A DNA stretch of 64,000 bases, taken from the NCBI RefSeq assembly GCF_024435075.2, contig NZ_JAMZEG020000005.1:124001-188000 (forward strand). The letters are read 5' to 3'. Below the pieces are notes generated by a model. The model was not told the origin of the DNA. It was given only the letters and a program-made list of their open reading frames with translations, and ran no database searches. Position 1 is the first letter of the stretch, and each line of letters begins with the position of its first letter. The position numbers and the translations under genes were made by a program. This DNA comes from Marinomonas maritima. Its GTDB lineage: Bacteria; Pseudomonadota; Gammaproteobacteria; Pseudomonadales; Marinomonadaceae. Of the stretch, positions 9,403-19,138 are shown piece after piece.

Positions 9403-10569
9403 ATGATGAAAACGTATGTGTATCCCACCTTACTTGTGCTCGTCCTATTTACGGTCACTTTTGCCGTTAACTTACAAGCTCCGTTATATGGCGTATATGC
9501 TCAAGAAAGTAATGTTGGCTCCGTTGCTGTCACCATTGCATTTGCCGCTTATGTGGCAGGGTTACTACCGACGTTACTTTTCCTCGGAGGACTGTCTGAT
9601 CGTGTGGGGCGAAAGGTGCCAATTATTATCTCATTAGCCCTAGGGATCGCCGCAACGGCTTTATTAGTGGTGTCGCCAAATTGGGCCAGTCTTTTTGTTG
9701 CTCGGCTGCTGCTTGGCGTTGGTACAGGGTTAGCAACAACGTCTGGCGCCGCTTATATGACAGAGCTAGTAGGTGAAAATAAGGCGGGCACTGCCACTGT
9801 TCTTGTTACTTCAGCCACCTCTCTTGGCTTTGGCAGCGGGGCATTAGCGACGAGCTTTAGTCTTAGTTTATACGGGCCAACGCTTTTGCCTATTAGCTAT
9901 ATTATTCTCTTTATATTGGGAACGGTGCTCATTATGGCATCGGCTATGATGCCGAAGACAGATAAAACAAAAAGCCTTTCATTGTTTAGACTACCTGTTT
10001 TCCCTTCAGGAACATGGGTATATGGACTTGCTATGATGTTATCTTGGGCGACAACAGGCATGATCATTGCCGTCGTCCCTTTAGAGCTGAAGGCATTGAA
10101 ATTAGACCAGTGGATTGGGTTGGTTATTTTTCTTGGGATATTTGTAGGCTTTCTATGTCAGCCTCTAGCAAGAAAAATAAGCTCGTTTAAGTCGCTCACT
10201 TTAGGCCTTATTTTTATTCCTGTCGGTTTTTTTGTGATTATATTAGGGGCTGTTTCTTCTTCAATATCTTTAATTCTTATTGGCTCTTCTATCACCAGCG
10301 CGGCAAGTTATGGCTTTCTCTATCTTTCTGCCTTATATGAGTTTGGTTCTAGAGACCCTAAAAATAGAGCGAGAGCCACGGCCGGCTTGTTTATTTATGC
10401 CTATGCTGGCTTTTCAATTCCTGTTGTTCTTAGTGGCGTATTAGCCGATCTTTTTGGCGTGATAGTCGCTATGAAAATATTCATGCTTTTTATCACCATT
10501 GTGACGGTATTTATTTCGATGTTGTGTTTCTTTAAAAGAAAAAGTGCCAGCTCCCATGTTTTAACATGA
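9403..10569 (+). CDS. MFS transporter, drug/metabolite type
   Basis: Major facilitator superfamily permease of about 388 residues with roughly 12 hydrophobic spans. Motif A appears as GGLSDRVGRKVP after the second span, and a glycine-rich GVGTGLATTSGAAYM stretch follows in span 4-5. I prefer the ATG at 9403: the AAGGG ribosome-binding site ends at 9390 and abuts the alternative ATG at 9391. Substrate unknown. The next gene converges on it, with a shared bidirectional terminator. Confidence 0.8.
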   Translation: MMKTYVYPTLLVLVLFTVTFAVNLQAPLYGVYAQESNVGSVAVTIAFAAYVAGLLPTLLFLGGLSDRVGRKVPIIISLALGIAATALLVVSPNWASLFVARLLLGVGTGLATTSGAAYMTELVGENKAGTATVLVTSATSLGFGSGALATSFSLSLYGPTLLPISYIILFILGTVLIMASAMMPKTDKTKSLSLFRLPVFPSGTWVYGLAMMLSWATTGMIIAVVPLELKALKLDQWIGLVIFLGIFVGFLCQPLARKISSFKSLTLGLIFIPVGFFVIILGAVSSSISLILIGSSITSAASYGFLYLSALYEFGSRDPKNRARATAGLFIYAYAGFSIPVVLSGVLADLFGVIVAMKIFMLFITIVTVFISMLCFFKRKSASSHVLT

Positions 10570-10653
10570 GCTTTATCCAATCGTTTGGAAGGTCTATCAC
10601 TCAATTCATTTTACGCAGGAAAAAAACCAATCTTTACCTTCTTTTACGACCAT

Positions 10654-10689
10654 AAAAAAGCTCATGATGTTGCCATCATGAGCTTTTTT
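10654..10689. terminator. Bidirectional terminator between MFS and chemoreceptor genes
   Basis: Perfect 16-bp inverted repeat (10654-10669 and 10674-10689, loop TTGC) with A6 on the left and T6 on the right, so it can terminate both converging genes. Confidence 0.92.
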
Positions 10690-10708
10690 CACGCTTCTAT
10701 TTTGGTGT

Positions 10709-12694
10709 TTATTTTAGTTCGTTGAGTCGATTTGCAATTGCATCGATTTCTTTACTCATACGACTAAGGTGACTCGAGTCACTGGCATTACTGCCTGTCA
10801 GTTCCTGCAAGCGAGACACAAACATACTCAAATCTTGAGATACTTTTTGTTGTTCTCCAGCGGCTACAGAAATTTGCGTTGCTTGGTCCGTAATTTGCGA
10901 GAACGCATCCACCACCTGTTGTAAATGGCTTGCTGTTGATTCTGCAGTTGTTACGGCCCTTTCTGTTTCACTGTGACCAAGCTCCATTGAAGTAACAGAC
11001 TCCTTAGACGCGACTTGTAAGCGGCCTAGCACCTGCTCAATCTCGACCGCGGAGCTTTCACTTTTCGCAGCAAGGTTTCGAACTTCATCCGCTACCACCG
11101 CAAATCCACGACCCGTTTCACCAGCCCTTGCGGCTTCGATAGCGGCGTTTAGTGCCAATAAGTTCGTTTGCTCTGCGATATCCCGGATCACGCCTAGCAT
11201 GCCATTGGCGCGACGACTGTCTTCGTCGAGTTGGAGGATGTTTGTCTGTGCTTGTTTCATAGCACTGGTTAATGAACGCATGGTTTCAATAACCATATTC
11301 ATTTCTTTACCACTATTGCGAACGTCCTTATGTATCCGCTCAACGGTAGCTTTGGTTTCGTTGGCGTACATGGCAACATCATGAGATGTGGCACCGAGCT
11401 GTTCGGTCGCTGCGGCGAGCGTGATATTTTCATCGCTCAAACTGTTGGCTTTGTTTAAAAAGTCGTTACTAAATTTGCTTAGACGACCCGCATCACCCAC
11501 TAGGTTCGCGGACTCTATGTGAATCTGCTCAAGTAATTTTTTCAACTTATCGCCATAAGCGTTAACGGCTTGACGTAAATCGCCCAGTTCATTCAACTTA
11601 CCAACAACCAACTCTTTAGTACTGCCACCATCGGCTAAGTCTTGGATCTGTTGTGTCGTTTGATTGACCTTGCCAAGTAAACTACGGAAGAAGGAAACGG
11701 CAATGATGCTAACAATGATTAACAACGCGCCGATCGTTAACATAAGGAACCAACCCATATTTTGGGCCGTTTCTATCATGCGAGCTTTGGGAACGACTAA
11801 ACCAATCGTCCAGCCTGTTTGAGGATGCTTGAATAAATCAACATAAGCTGCGCCCCCCAAAATCTCATCATTATCAAGAGAGACTACTTGTTTACTACCG
11901 GTCAGCTTAACCAACGCGGGTTTTAACCAAGGTAGTTCGCTGCCAAGTTGGCTTGCTGTCAGCATGCTGCCATCACTTTTGACTAATGCGGCTTTGCCTT
12001 TTGGAAAACTTAATACTTGTCCCGTTTGGTCAATAGCGAATACATAGCCTTGATTTTCTGTGCCATATTTTTCTAGCGTTTTCGTGATGCCATCCAACAT
12101 CATGTCGACAGTCGAGACACCGGTGAATTTACTGTCCTCTTTCATTGGAATGGTACAAGTCACCATCGGGATGTTGGTAACGGGATCAATGTAGGCTTCA
12201 GACCATGCACAAAGCTTAACCGATGCGGTTTTACCGACCTTGTACCAACCTTCATTATGATACCCAGATCCTGCTGGATCATTGTAATCGTCTAAATAGC
12301 TCATTTTAGAGCCATCACGGCCCCAGAAAAAACTGCGACGTTCTGTGCCCTTATTAAAAGCAGAGGGTTCAGGCCAAATACCACCACCAGCGATGCTTTT
12401 GTCATCGTGATTATTAATAATGCTGGGAAATACTTTTTTGAAGAGCGCTTCATCTTTAGGAAGTTGAGACCCCGCGAGAGCCAGTGTACTGGTGAGAAGT
12501 TGAATTTTTTCCAGCTTCGCGCTGAGTAGCTCACTTAACCCTTGTTGGTTAACGGCGATTTGTTTTTGGCGTTCATCGGTAAGATCGGGCTTTACTTTTA
12601 CTTCAATGACGAGATAAATACTGGCCAGAGCGAGTAAAAGAATCACGACTAAGCCTATACCTATCTGCTGACTGATTCTAATGGGGGACTTCAT
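10709..12694 (-). CDS. Methyl-accepting chemotaxis protein with Cache-type sensor
   Basis: Chemoreceptor of 661 residues. An N-terminal membrane span (about 12-32) is followed by a long periplasmic double-Cache-like domain (about 35-305, containing WPEPSAFNKGTERRSFFWGRDGS and a CAWSEAYIDPVTN block), a second span (about 312-335), a HAMP-like linker, and a cytoplasmic signalling coiled coil. The hairpin tip, IRDIAEQTNLLALNAAIEAARAG to VVADEVRNLA, lies at about 500-540 and contacts CheA and CheW. No C-terminal CheR-docking pentapeptide is present. The ligand is unknown; such Cache domains often bind amino or organic acids. It is monocistronic. Confidence 0.93.
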   Translation of the reverse strand: MKSPIRISQQIGIGLVVILLLALASIYLVIEVKVKPDLTDERQKQIAVNQQGLSELLSAKLEKIQLLTSTLALAGSQLPKDEALFKKVFPSIINNHDDKSIAGGGIWPEPSAFNKGTERRSFFWGRDGSKMSYLDDYNDPAGSGYHNEGWYKVGKTASVKLCAWSEAYIDPVTNIPMVTCTIPMKEDSKFTGVSTVDMMLDGITKTLEKYGTENQGYVFAIDQTGQVLSFPKGKAALVKSDGSMLTASQLGSELPWLKPALVKLTGSKQVVSLDNDEILGGAAYVDLFKHPQTGWTIGLVVPKARMIETAQNMGWFLMLTIGALLIIVSIIAVSFFRSLLGKVNQTTQQIQDLADGGSTKELVVGKLNELGDLRQAVNAYGDKLKKLLEQIHIESANLVGDAGRLSKFSNDFLNKANSLSDENITLAAATEQLGATSHDVAMYANETKATVERIHKDVRNSGKEMNMVIETMRSLTSAMKQAQTNILQLDEDSRRANGMLGVIRDIAEQTNLLALNAAIEAARAGETGRGFAVVADEVRNLAAKSESSAVEIEQVLGRLQVASKESVTSMELGHSETERAVTTAESTASHLQQVVDAFSQITDQATQISVAAGEQQKVSQDLSMFVSRLQELTGSNASDSSHLSRMSKEIDAIANRLNELK

Positions 12695-12856
12695 AAAAAA
12701 ACCTCAAACTGTGCAATACATGTACTAAGACAATAGACCGATATAAAGACTCAGAGCAAGTGCATTTTGTACTCAATTTGCGATTGTTATTATTTGCTAT
12801 TTAGAGCGGACCAATATGAATGAACATTTTATCGCTGACGTAACCGATTTTTTTGT

Positions 12857-13606
12857 TTAGTACAGTATTTCGACACCTTGATAAGTGAGGGTGCTTAATA
12901 AAGCAGGTGCAGGTTGTTGGTCGGTGATAACACAATCATAATCGCTCATTTTCCCCCATAAACAGCGGGATTCTGTGTCGAATTTTGTGCTGTCGATCAC
13001 TAAAATACGATAGTGGCAATGTTCCACTAACGCTTCTCTGGCCATGACTTCTTCATCAGTAAAATCAAATAAGCTGCCTTGTTTATTGGTTGCTGCCACA
13101 GAAAAAATACCAATATCGGCGCGATAGCGTTGGAAAAAACGCATGGCATCGCCGCCAATCACATCTTGGTCACGCATCCGTACACGCCCGCCCGAAATCG
13201 TCAGCTCGCAATCGGGGTGTTCACATAAGTTGCGCGCGGCATGCAAGTTAGTCGTCATGACTTGCAGACCTTTAAACGGTGCGAGTTGGCTCGCCACTTC
13301 AGCAACACTTGAACCGCTGCCGAGAAAGATCGATTGATAATCCGCAATCTTACTCACACAAAGGTCGGCGATATGTTTTTTGCCCGCGGCATGACGAATC
13401 CGTCGTTGGTCAAAGCTGATATTTTCGCGATGAGGAAACGGAATGACTTCGCCGTGGCTACGCAGTATTAGCCCTTTTTCTGTTAATAATCGAATGTCTG
13501 AACGAATGGTTTGCACCGAAACCGAAAACTGGTCTGCGACGGCTTGTAACGTCTGTCTTCCTTGTAAATTCACCCATTGGACAATGTCGTGATGTCGCTT
13601 GTTCAT
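12857..13606 (-). CDS. DeoR family transcriptional regulator
   Basis: Repressor-type regulator of 249 residues. The N-terminal DeoR winged helix occupies about 1-57 (AVADQFSVSVQTIRSDIRLLTEKGLILRSHG). The C-terminal DeoRC sensor contains FLGSGSSVAEVA at about 94-105 and a conserved ISGG. DeoRC domains usually sense phosphorylated sugars or related metabolites. It is divergent from the transporter and phosphatase operon, with a perfect inverted repeat between them, so it very likely regulates that operon. Confidence 0.88.
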   Translation of the reverse strand: MNKRHHDIVQWVNLQGRQTLQAVADQFSVSVQTIRSDIRLLTEKGLILRSHGEVIPFPHRENISFDQRRIRHAAGKKHIADLCVSKIADYQSIFLGSGSSVAEVASQLAPFKGLQVMTTNLHAARNLCEHPDCELTISGGRVRMRDQDVIGGDAMRFFQRYRADIGIFSVAATNKQGSLFDFTDEEVMAREALVEHCHYRILVIDSTKFDTESRCLWGKMSDYDCVITDQQPAPALLSTLTYQGVEILY

Positions 13607-13644
13607 AGGATTTAGTCCTTTTTAGTGTGTTTTTTTACGTGGCT

Positions 13645-13678
13645 TTTCGAAACGAAAGAAGATCGGTATTAAACGAAA
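13645..13678 (+). promoter_or_regulatory. Candidate DeoR-regulator operator
   Basis: A perfect inverted repeat TTTCG-AAA-CGAAA (13645-13657) lies in the divergent intergenic region, and a further CGAAA half-site (13674-13678) follows two helical turns away. Its place between the DeoR gene and the transporter operon makes it the likely operator. Confidence 0.5.
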
Positions 13679-13683
13679 ACTTT

Positions 13684-13717
13684 TTGTCACTATAGTGTCA
13701 AATTGTGTCGGTATTGT
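13684..13717 (+). promoter_or_regulatory. Pho-box-like promoter of the transporter operon
   Basis: Two TGTCA cores sit exactly 11 bp apart in TTGTCAC-TATA-GTGTCAA (13684-13701). This is the direct-repeat geometry of PhoB sites (consensus CTGTCAT-AWAW-CTGTCAY); 12 of 18 positions match and both cores are perfect. A -10-like TATTGT (13712-13717) follows after 10 bp, as in PhoB-activated promoters that lack a -35. The central CACTATAGTG is also a palindrome, so a different regulator is an alternative. Confidence 0.5.
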
Positions 13718-13749
13718 TGCAACTCCCTTATCAAAAAGAGAGTTTCCCA

Positions 13750-14727
13750 ATGACCGTCAAGAAGACTTTATTGATATGCGCAGCGGCACTTGCTTTTCCT
13801 CTTTCTGCGCAAGCTCAAGAGACGTTGACCCTTTATACCAGTCAGCCAAACAAAGACGCACAAATGACAGTGGACGCTTTTGAAGCGGCAAACCCGAATA
13901 TCAAAGTGGAATGGGTTCGCGATGGCACCACGAAATTGATGACAAAGTTGCGCGCTGAATTGTCTTCTGGCGTGGTGAAACCTGATGTGTTGTTAATCGC
14001 CGACAGCGTGACGATGGAATCCATGGTGTCGGACGGTTATTTAGAATCCTACCTAAGCCCTAACCGTGCAAAATACGAAGACAGCTTGTACAGCGACAAA
14101 GGTTATTACTACGGCACAAAATTGATCACGACGGGCATTGTTCGTCATCAAAAAGCACCACAGCAGCCAACGGATTGGTCGGATCTAGCAAAGCCTGACT
14201 ATAAAAACCAAGTGGCTATGCCAAGCCCACTTTATTCTGGCGCGGCGTTGATCCATTTGGCGACGTTGACGGACGAAAAATCGTTAGGTTGGAATTACTA
14301 CGAGCAATTGCATACTAATCAAGTGAAAGCTCAAGGTGGCAACGGCGGCGTATTAAAAGCCGTTGCGTCAGGCACAAAACCGTATGGCGTCATTGTGGAT
14401 TTCTTGGCCATTCGCGAAGCGGCGAAAGGCTCGCCAATCGAGTTTATCTTCCCTAAAACGGGCGTAAGCATGGTGACGGAACCTGTTGCGATTATGAAAG
14501 GCGCGAAAAACAAAGCGGCCGCGAAGCGTTTTGTGGATTTTCTATTGTCCAAAGACGGCCAGCAGCTGGTATTGGAGCAAGGTTATTTGCCCGCTCGTGG
14601 TGACATCGGCGTCCCAGCCGGCTTTCCTAAGCGTGACGCGATTCGTTTGATGCCATTCGATGCCGCGAAGACCCTAGAAAACAATGAAGTGAATAAAGCC
14701 CGCTTCAGCAAGATCTTCGAAGGTTAA
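13750..14727 (+). CDS. ABC transporter substrate-binding protein, Fbp/Afu type
   Basis: Periplasmic binding protein of about 325 residues. I start at ATG 13750, which gives a proper signal peptide (MTVKKTLLICAAALAFPLSAQA). The mature protein opens with ETLTLYTSQPNKDAQ, has DVLLIADSVTMESM at about 80-93 and SPLYSGAALIHLA at about 154-166, as in the family commonly annotated as iron(III)-binding. Iron-coordinating tyrosine pairs are not obvious. The neighbouring phosphatases point to a phosphorylated solute instead, as AfuA homologues bind sugar phosphates. That substrate is an inference. Confidence 0.85.
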   Translation: MTVKKTLLICAAALAFPLSAQAQETLTLYTSQPNKDAQMTVDAFEAANPNIKVEWVRDGTTKLMTKLRAELSSGVVKPDVLLIADSVTMESMVSDGYLESYLSPNRAKYEDSLYSDKGYYYGTKLITTGIVRHQKAPQQPTDWSDLAKPDYKNQVAMPSPLYSGAALIHLATLTDEKSLGWNYYEQLHTNQVKAQGGNGGVLKAVASGTKPYGVIVDFLAIREAAKGSPIEFIFPKTGVSMVTEPVAIMKGAKNKAAAKRFVDFLLSKDGQQLVLEQGYLPARGDIGVPAGFPKRDAIRLMPFDAAKTLENNEVNKARFSKIFEG

Positions 14728-14732
14728 GCAGA

Positions 14733-16460
14733 ATGACACCTTCTTTGTTTAAAGCACGTGTTATGGATGGATTGACGATGGACAGCCAGCTTCGCTGGTT
14801 GTCCATCGGACTCTTCATCTTGATTGCGACCTTGAGTGTCGTGCCCAGTTTGCGTTTGCTGGTGGAAGCGCTAAGTCATGTTACGTTTTCGGCGTCATCG
14901 CCTTTGGCAGAGGTATTACGCAGTGAGCGTACTTGGGTTGCCTTGAGAAACAGTTTTTATACGTCTGGTTTAGGTACCTTGATTGCGGTGATTCTGGGTT
15001 GCGGTTTTGGCTTTATTGTCACCTTGACGAACATTCGTGGTCGCGCGATTTGGGTGTTTTGTTTCATGTTGCCGATGATGATCCCACCCCAAGTTACGGC
15101 GCTGAGTTGGTTGCAACTGTTTGGACCGGCGAGCCCTATTTTAAACACATTGGGCATGGCGCCAGCGTTAGGCAGCCCACAGCCGATGTATTCAGCAGAA
15201 GGCATTGCCTTGTTGTTGGGAATCCAAAGTGCGCCCTTGGTGTATCTCGCGCTTCGAACGCAACTTATTGCATTACCGCAAGACTTAATGGAAGCCGCGC
15301 AGTTAGCAAAAGCATCTCAGTGTCGAGTTTGGTTCGACATCATAGTGCCGTTGTGTCGCAGTGCGATTATCGCGGGTGCCGCATTGGCATTTGTGTCGTC
15401 ACTGGGTAATTTTGGTATTCCTGCAATGCTGGGTATTCCCGCCGGTTACATTGTTTTGCCTACCTTGATTTATCAGCAAATGGCGGGATTCGGTAACGAT
15501 ATGCTGAGCCAAGTGGCTGGGTTATCGATGATCATCGCTTTATTGGTTTTGGCGGGCATGTTGTTACAGCAATGGTTACAGCAACGCAGCCGTTATGCCT
15601 TACTGGGTCACACGGCGCAGTCGATTTCATTTCGGCTACAGCGCTGGCGTTTGCCATTGGAAGTGCTGTTGGCCTTGGTACTTTGTTTTATTTTAGTCGC
15701 GCCTTTGTTTGCCTTGGTAGTGAGTTCATTGGTGCCCGCTTTGGGCATGCCTCTCACCGCTGATACCATTACTTTTTCTGCGTTTTACGAGATGATCAGC
15801 CGCCAAGGTGTGACCGCAAGAGCGTTTGAAAATAGCGTTTTCTTGGCTTTTTCCTGTGCTTTGGTTCTCATGTTGGTGTCCTTGCCTTTGGGCTATTTGT
15901 TGATGCGTTTGCCAATGCGCACCAGAGCCGTGATTGCCAGCTTGATCGAAGTGCCTTACGCCATTCCCGGTATTGTCTTGGCGATTGCCTTTATTTTGTT
16001 GTTTGCCAAACCCTTGCCGTTTATCCAAGTGAGCCTGTACGGCACCTTGGGCATTATTTTTTTGGCGTACCTTTCTTGCTTTTTGAGTGTGTGCTTGAAG
16101 CCAGTATTAAGTGCCATGTCTCAGTTGGATCCTGCGTTAGAAGAAGCCGCTCAGCTGGCTGGAGCAAGACCAATACAGCGTTTGATCGACATTATTTTAC
16201 CTCTCACGGCACCCGCTTTTTTCGCGGGTGGGTTATTGGTATTTCTTATCTCGATCAATGAACTGACGGTGTCGGCTTTGTTGTGGAGCGCGGGTAACGA
16301 AACCTTAGGCGTACTGATTTTTAACCTAGATGAAAGTGGCGACAGCGTACTGGCGTCAGCCATTGCCGTGCTGGTGGTGTTGCTGGTCGCAGGACTGATG
16401 AGTCTATTGAGCTTGTTTGCTTCGCGTCTGCCGAAAGGAGTGATTCCATGGCACGATTAA
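14733..16460 (+). CDS. ABC transporter permease, double-length FbpB/AfuB type
   Basis: Inner-membrane permease of 575 residues made of two fused binding-protein-dependent transport domains, about 12 membrane spans in total. Both halves have an EAA docking loop: EAAQLAKASQCRVWFDIIVPL near 190-210 and EEAAQLAGARPIQRLIDIILPL near 470-491. It begins 5 bp after the binding protein and overlaps the ATPase start by 13 bp, so the three transporter genes are coupled. Confidence 0.9.
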   Translation: MTPSLFKARVMDGLTMDSQLRWLSIGLFILIATLSVVPSLRLLVEALSHVTFSASSPLAEVLRSERTWVALRNSFYTSGLGTLIAVILGCGFGFIVTLTNIRGRAIWVFCFMLPMMIPPQVTALSWLQLFGPASPILNTLGMAPALGSPQPMYSAEGIALLLGIQSAPLVYLALRTQLIALPQDLMEAAQLAKASQCRVWFDIIVPLCRSAIIAGAALAFVSSLGNFGIPAMLGIPAGYIVLPTLIYQQMAGFGNDMLSQVAGLSMIIALLVLAGMLLQQWLQQRSRYALLGHTAQSISFRLQRWRLPLEVLLALVLCFILVAPLFALVVSSLVPALGMPLTADTITFSAFYEMISRQGVTARAFENSVFLAFSCALVLMLVSLPLGYLLMRLPMRTRAVIASLIEVPYAIPGIVLAIAFILLFAKPLPFIQVSLYGTLGIIFLAYLSCFLSVCLKPVLSAMSQLDPALEEAAQLAGARPIQRLIDIILPLTAPAFFAGGLLVFLISINELTVSALLWSAGNETLGVLIFNLDESGDSVLASAIAVLVVLLVAGLMSLLSLFASRLPKGVIPWHD

Positions 16461-17503
16461 TATTAGACAATATCCATAAATCTTTTCATGGCGAGCCCGT
16501 TGTTAAGGGCTTGAGTCTGACTATTGAACCTGGCGAATTTGTCGCGCTGCTTGGGCCAAGTGGCTGTGGTAAGTCGACGATTCTAAGAATGTTAGCGGGA
16601 TTTGAACCGGTTTCCGGCGGACAAATCATTCACGGAGCCGACTGTCTTTCTAGCGCGAGACAGCATGTTCCGACGGAAGACAGAAATTTCGGCATGGTGT
16701 TCCAATCTTATGCGCTGTGGCCGCACATGAGCGTCAAAGACAATGTTGGCTATCCGCTTAAAGTGCAAAAAATCAATGTGGCGGAACGCAATAAACGCAT
16801 TCAAGAAGCCTTGGAAATCGTTCAGCTCGAAGACTACGCCGATCGGTTGCCAGCGCAGCTTAGCGGCGGACAACGTCAGCGTGTGGCCTTGGCTCGAAGC
16901 TTGGTGACCGAACCGGATGTGGTGTTATTTGATGAGCCGCTGGCGAACTTAGATCGTCATTTACGTGCCACCATGGAAGAAACCTTCCGCGCGTTTCATA
17001 AGCGCACGGGTGCGACCATTGTGTATGTGACGCATGATCAATCCGAAGCTATGTCGTTGGCGGATCACATCGCGGTCTTAAACAAAGGCCAATTAGTGCA
17101 ATGGGGAACGCCGCAGGAATTGTACGCGACGCCGAAGAACACTTGGTTGGCGAACTTTATTGGTCGAGGTTCCGTGTTGAACGTGGAAGCGGTTGAACCA
17201 CAGCAATACATTAATAGCGCCGATTTACATCGTTTGATTGCTGGTTATTCACCACAAAAAATCACCAGTAATGTATTGGTTCGACCACAAGATATTGTGT
17301 TTGTCGATGCGAGTACCGATGCCAGTCTTGATTCACTTGAAGTGAGCGTGCGCAACTGTATTTTCCGTGGTGAGCGTTATGACATCGAATTAACGCTAGA
17401 TAATGGCCAGACATTATTGGCTTACAGCGATGTGCCGATGACGCTCAGCAGCAAATGTCATGTTCGTCTTGGGCAAGCTTGGTCGCTTGAGAGTGAATCA
17501 TGA
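16448..17503 (+). CDS. ABC transporter ATP-binding protein, PotA/FbpC type
   Basis: ATPase of 351 residues that energises the adjacent permease. Walker A is GPSGCGKST at about 36-44, the Q-loop FQSYALWPH, the signature LSGGQRQRVALARSL, Walker B VVLFDEPLANLD, and the H-loop YVTHDQSEAMSLAD. A C-terminal TOBE-like regulatory extension follows (about 240-351). An AAAGGAG ribosome-binding site precedes the ATG inside the permease gene. Its stop overlaps the next start as ATGA. Confidence 0.9.
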   Translation: MARLILDNIHKSFHGEPVVKGLSLTIEPGEFVALLGPSGCGKSTILRMLAGFEPVSGGQIIHGADCLSSARQHVPTEDRNFGMVFQSYALWPHMSVKDNVGYPLKVQKINVAERNKRIQEALEIVQLEDYADRLPAQLSGGQRQRVALARSLVTEPDVVLFDEPLANLDRHLRATMEETFRAFHKRTGATIVYVTHDQSEAMSLADHIAVLNKGQLVQWGTPQELYATPKNTWLANFIGRGSVLNVEAVEPQQYINSADLHRLIAGYSPQKITSNVLVRPQDIVFVDASTDASLDSLEVSVRNCIFRGERYDIELTLDNGQTLLAYSDVPMTLSSKCHVRLGQAWSLESES

Positions 17504-18600
17504 ACGTCAGCATTGATATTCTCAGCGGCGCAGGTCGAAAAACGGCTGCCGCGATTTTGGTCACTTATCAAGCGTCACCTCACGCTAGAACGCTGCGCTT
17601 TTTGCTCGATGCTGGTGGCGCGTTAGAAGCGGGTGAAGCCAAGGGCTGGACACAACCCGATAATTTGGATGCCATATTCATTTCCCACGATCACCAAGAT
17701 CACATGGGCGGGTTAGACGGCGTCGACAGCAAGGTTCCGGTTTATGCGACCTTGTTGGTGCAGAAACAACTACCGAGTCATCTGAATTTACAGACTTTGC
17801 CGGTGTGCGGCACGACGGTGGTTGAAGGCATTGACGTCACCACGGGCTCCGCAGGACATTCATTTGGCGGTGTTTGGTTGCATCTCAATATTGGGAAGGG
17901 TGTGTTTTACAGTGGTGATTTTAGTCTGGAATCCACTTTATATCCTTTCACTATGCCGCCGAAAGCCAGCATCGCCTTGCTCGATGCGTCTTATGGTTTG
18001 TATGACAACTCGTTAGAGCAATGTAAAAGTGCCTTGGTGAATTTTCTCGACGATGAACGAGCGTTACTAATGCCGGTGCCACAAAGCGGCCGCGCATTAG
18101 AAATTGCGTGCTGGCTTACGTCTTTTGGTTTCGACGATTGGACATTGGGCGACGATTGTTTGTCGCCAGAGTCGGCTTTGTCCGCGCCAATAGAAGGTAT
18201 TTGCACCGAGGTTCGTCCTATTTTAGAACGTATTAAGCGTCAGCCGTTTAACCCAAACGCCAAAGTGGTGTTATGCGGTGACCCTGATGGCATGAGTGGC
18301 GAAGCGGAAGTGTTACTGCAGCAGCCCGAGCGTTATTTGCCCGTTTATACCGGACACCTTCCTGAACACGCGCGCCAGGCTGTTAGTGAAGACAAGGCAC
18401 ATTTTGTCCGTTGGAACGTGCATCCTCGAAAGCGAGACTTAAAACGCCTTGTCGATCATCTAGAGTGCGATGTGTGTTCGCCTCTTTTTCACCATATGAA
18501 AGATCTAAATGAATGGCGACAGGCTCTTGGCCCAAGCGTCACTGCAGATTCTTATACTGAGTTAGATTATACAGAGTTAGATTATGACCTTACTGTCTAA
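17500..18600 (+). CDS. MBL-fold metallohydrolase, possibly beta-CASP-like
   Basis: Metallo-beta-lactamase-fold protein of 366 residues. The metal motif HDHQDH is at 63-68, followed by further family blocks GHSFGG (about 118) and YSGDFSLES (about 137). The second half (PQSGRALEIACWL, VLCGDPDGMSGEAE, TGHLPEHARQAV, WNVHPRKRDLKRLVDHL) recalls the layout of beta-CASP nucleases, including a late His-Pro-Arg with a DL motif, but I am not certain. A phosphodiesterase or nuclease-like role acting on the imported compound is inferred from the fold and operon. It is coupled to both neighbours by overlaps. Confidence 0.75.
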   Translation: MNVSIDILSGAGRKTAAAILVTYQASPHARTLRFLLDAGGALEAGEAKGWTQPDNLDAIFISHDHQDHMGGLDGVDSKVPVYATLLVQKQLPSHLNLQTLPVCGTTVVEGIDVTTGSAGHSFGGVWLHLNIGKGVFYSGDFSLESTLYPFTMPPKASIALLDASYGLYDNSLEQCKSALVNFLDDERALLMPVPQSGRALEIACWLTSFGFDDWTLGDDCLSPESALSAPIEGICTEVRPILERIKRQPFNPNAKVVLCGDPDGMSGEAEVLLQQPERYLPVYTGHLPEHARQAVSEDKAHFVRWNVHPRKRDLKRLVDHLECDVCSPLFHHMKDLNEWRQALGPSVTADSYTELDYTELDYDLTV

Positions 18601-19138
18601 GCCTTTTGTCTTTGCTCGTCATGCGCAAAGCGAGTACAACGCCGCATTTCGCATTGGTGGTTTTACCGACAGCCCATTGAGTGAAAAAGGCATACAACAA
18701 GCCCAACAAGCAGCGCCGATTCTGAATGCTATTGGGTGGAGCGCGGTGATTACCAGCACGCTGCAACGCACTCAACAAACGGCGTTTCATGCGGTGCCTG
18801 AACACGCCATTTTACCCTACGAGCAGCTTAAAGAACGTAATTGGGGGGACTTAGAAGGTTGTCCTATTGAGCAGCAACTAGCCTATGAAATCACGCCGCC
18901 CAATGGTGAATCTTGGCATGACTTTGAAACCCGTGTTATCAGCACGCTAAACACCATTTTAAGTGAACACGACTGGCCGTTAATCATTGCGCATTCGGGC
19001 GTGTACCGCGTGTTGAATAACGTGATTAATGGCACACCGTATTGCCCCAGAATTGGTAACGTTACCCCCATTTCTTTCGCCCCCAGCCAAGATGAAAACG
19101 GCTGGACTATCTCCCCTTTTAAAGGAAATTTCGTATGA
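18584..19138 (+). CDS. Histidine phosphatase family protein
   Basis: Phosphoglycerate-mutase-like phosphatase of 184 residues. The catalytic motif is FARHAQSEYN (His13 as the phosphate acceptor; Ala replaces the usual Gly of RHG). The acid/base Glu lies in the LKERNWGDLEG segment at about 84-94, and the second catalytic His in IAHSGVYRVL near 129. It overlaps the previous gene by 17 bp and the next by 4 bp. It probably removes phosphate from a small phosphoester generated by this operon; substrate unknown. Confidence 0.85.
   Translation: MTLLSKPFVFARHAQSEYNAAFRIGGFTDSPLSEKGIQQAQQAAPILNAIGWSAVITSTLQRTQQTAFHAVPEHAILPYEQLKERNWGDLEGCPIEQQLAYEITPPNGESWHDFETRVISTLNTILSEHDWPLIIAHSGVYRVLNNVINGTPYCPRIGNVTPISFAPSQDENGWTISPFKGNFV

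Noticed and set aside
12695..12856. Flagellar sigma-28 promoter for the chemoreceptor, suggested by CCGATATAAAG.
   Set aside because: The motif lies on the strand opposite to the gene and lacks a correctly spaced TAAA element.
13750..17503. Iron(III) uptake as the function of the first Fbp-type transporter.
   Set aside because: The family allows it, but the operon carries three phosphoester hydrolases, a DeoR regulator and a Pho-box-like site, and no Fur-box-like sequence was seen in the promoter.
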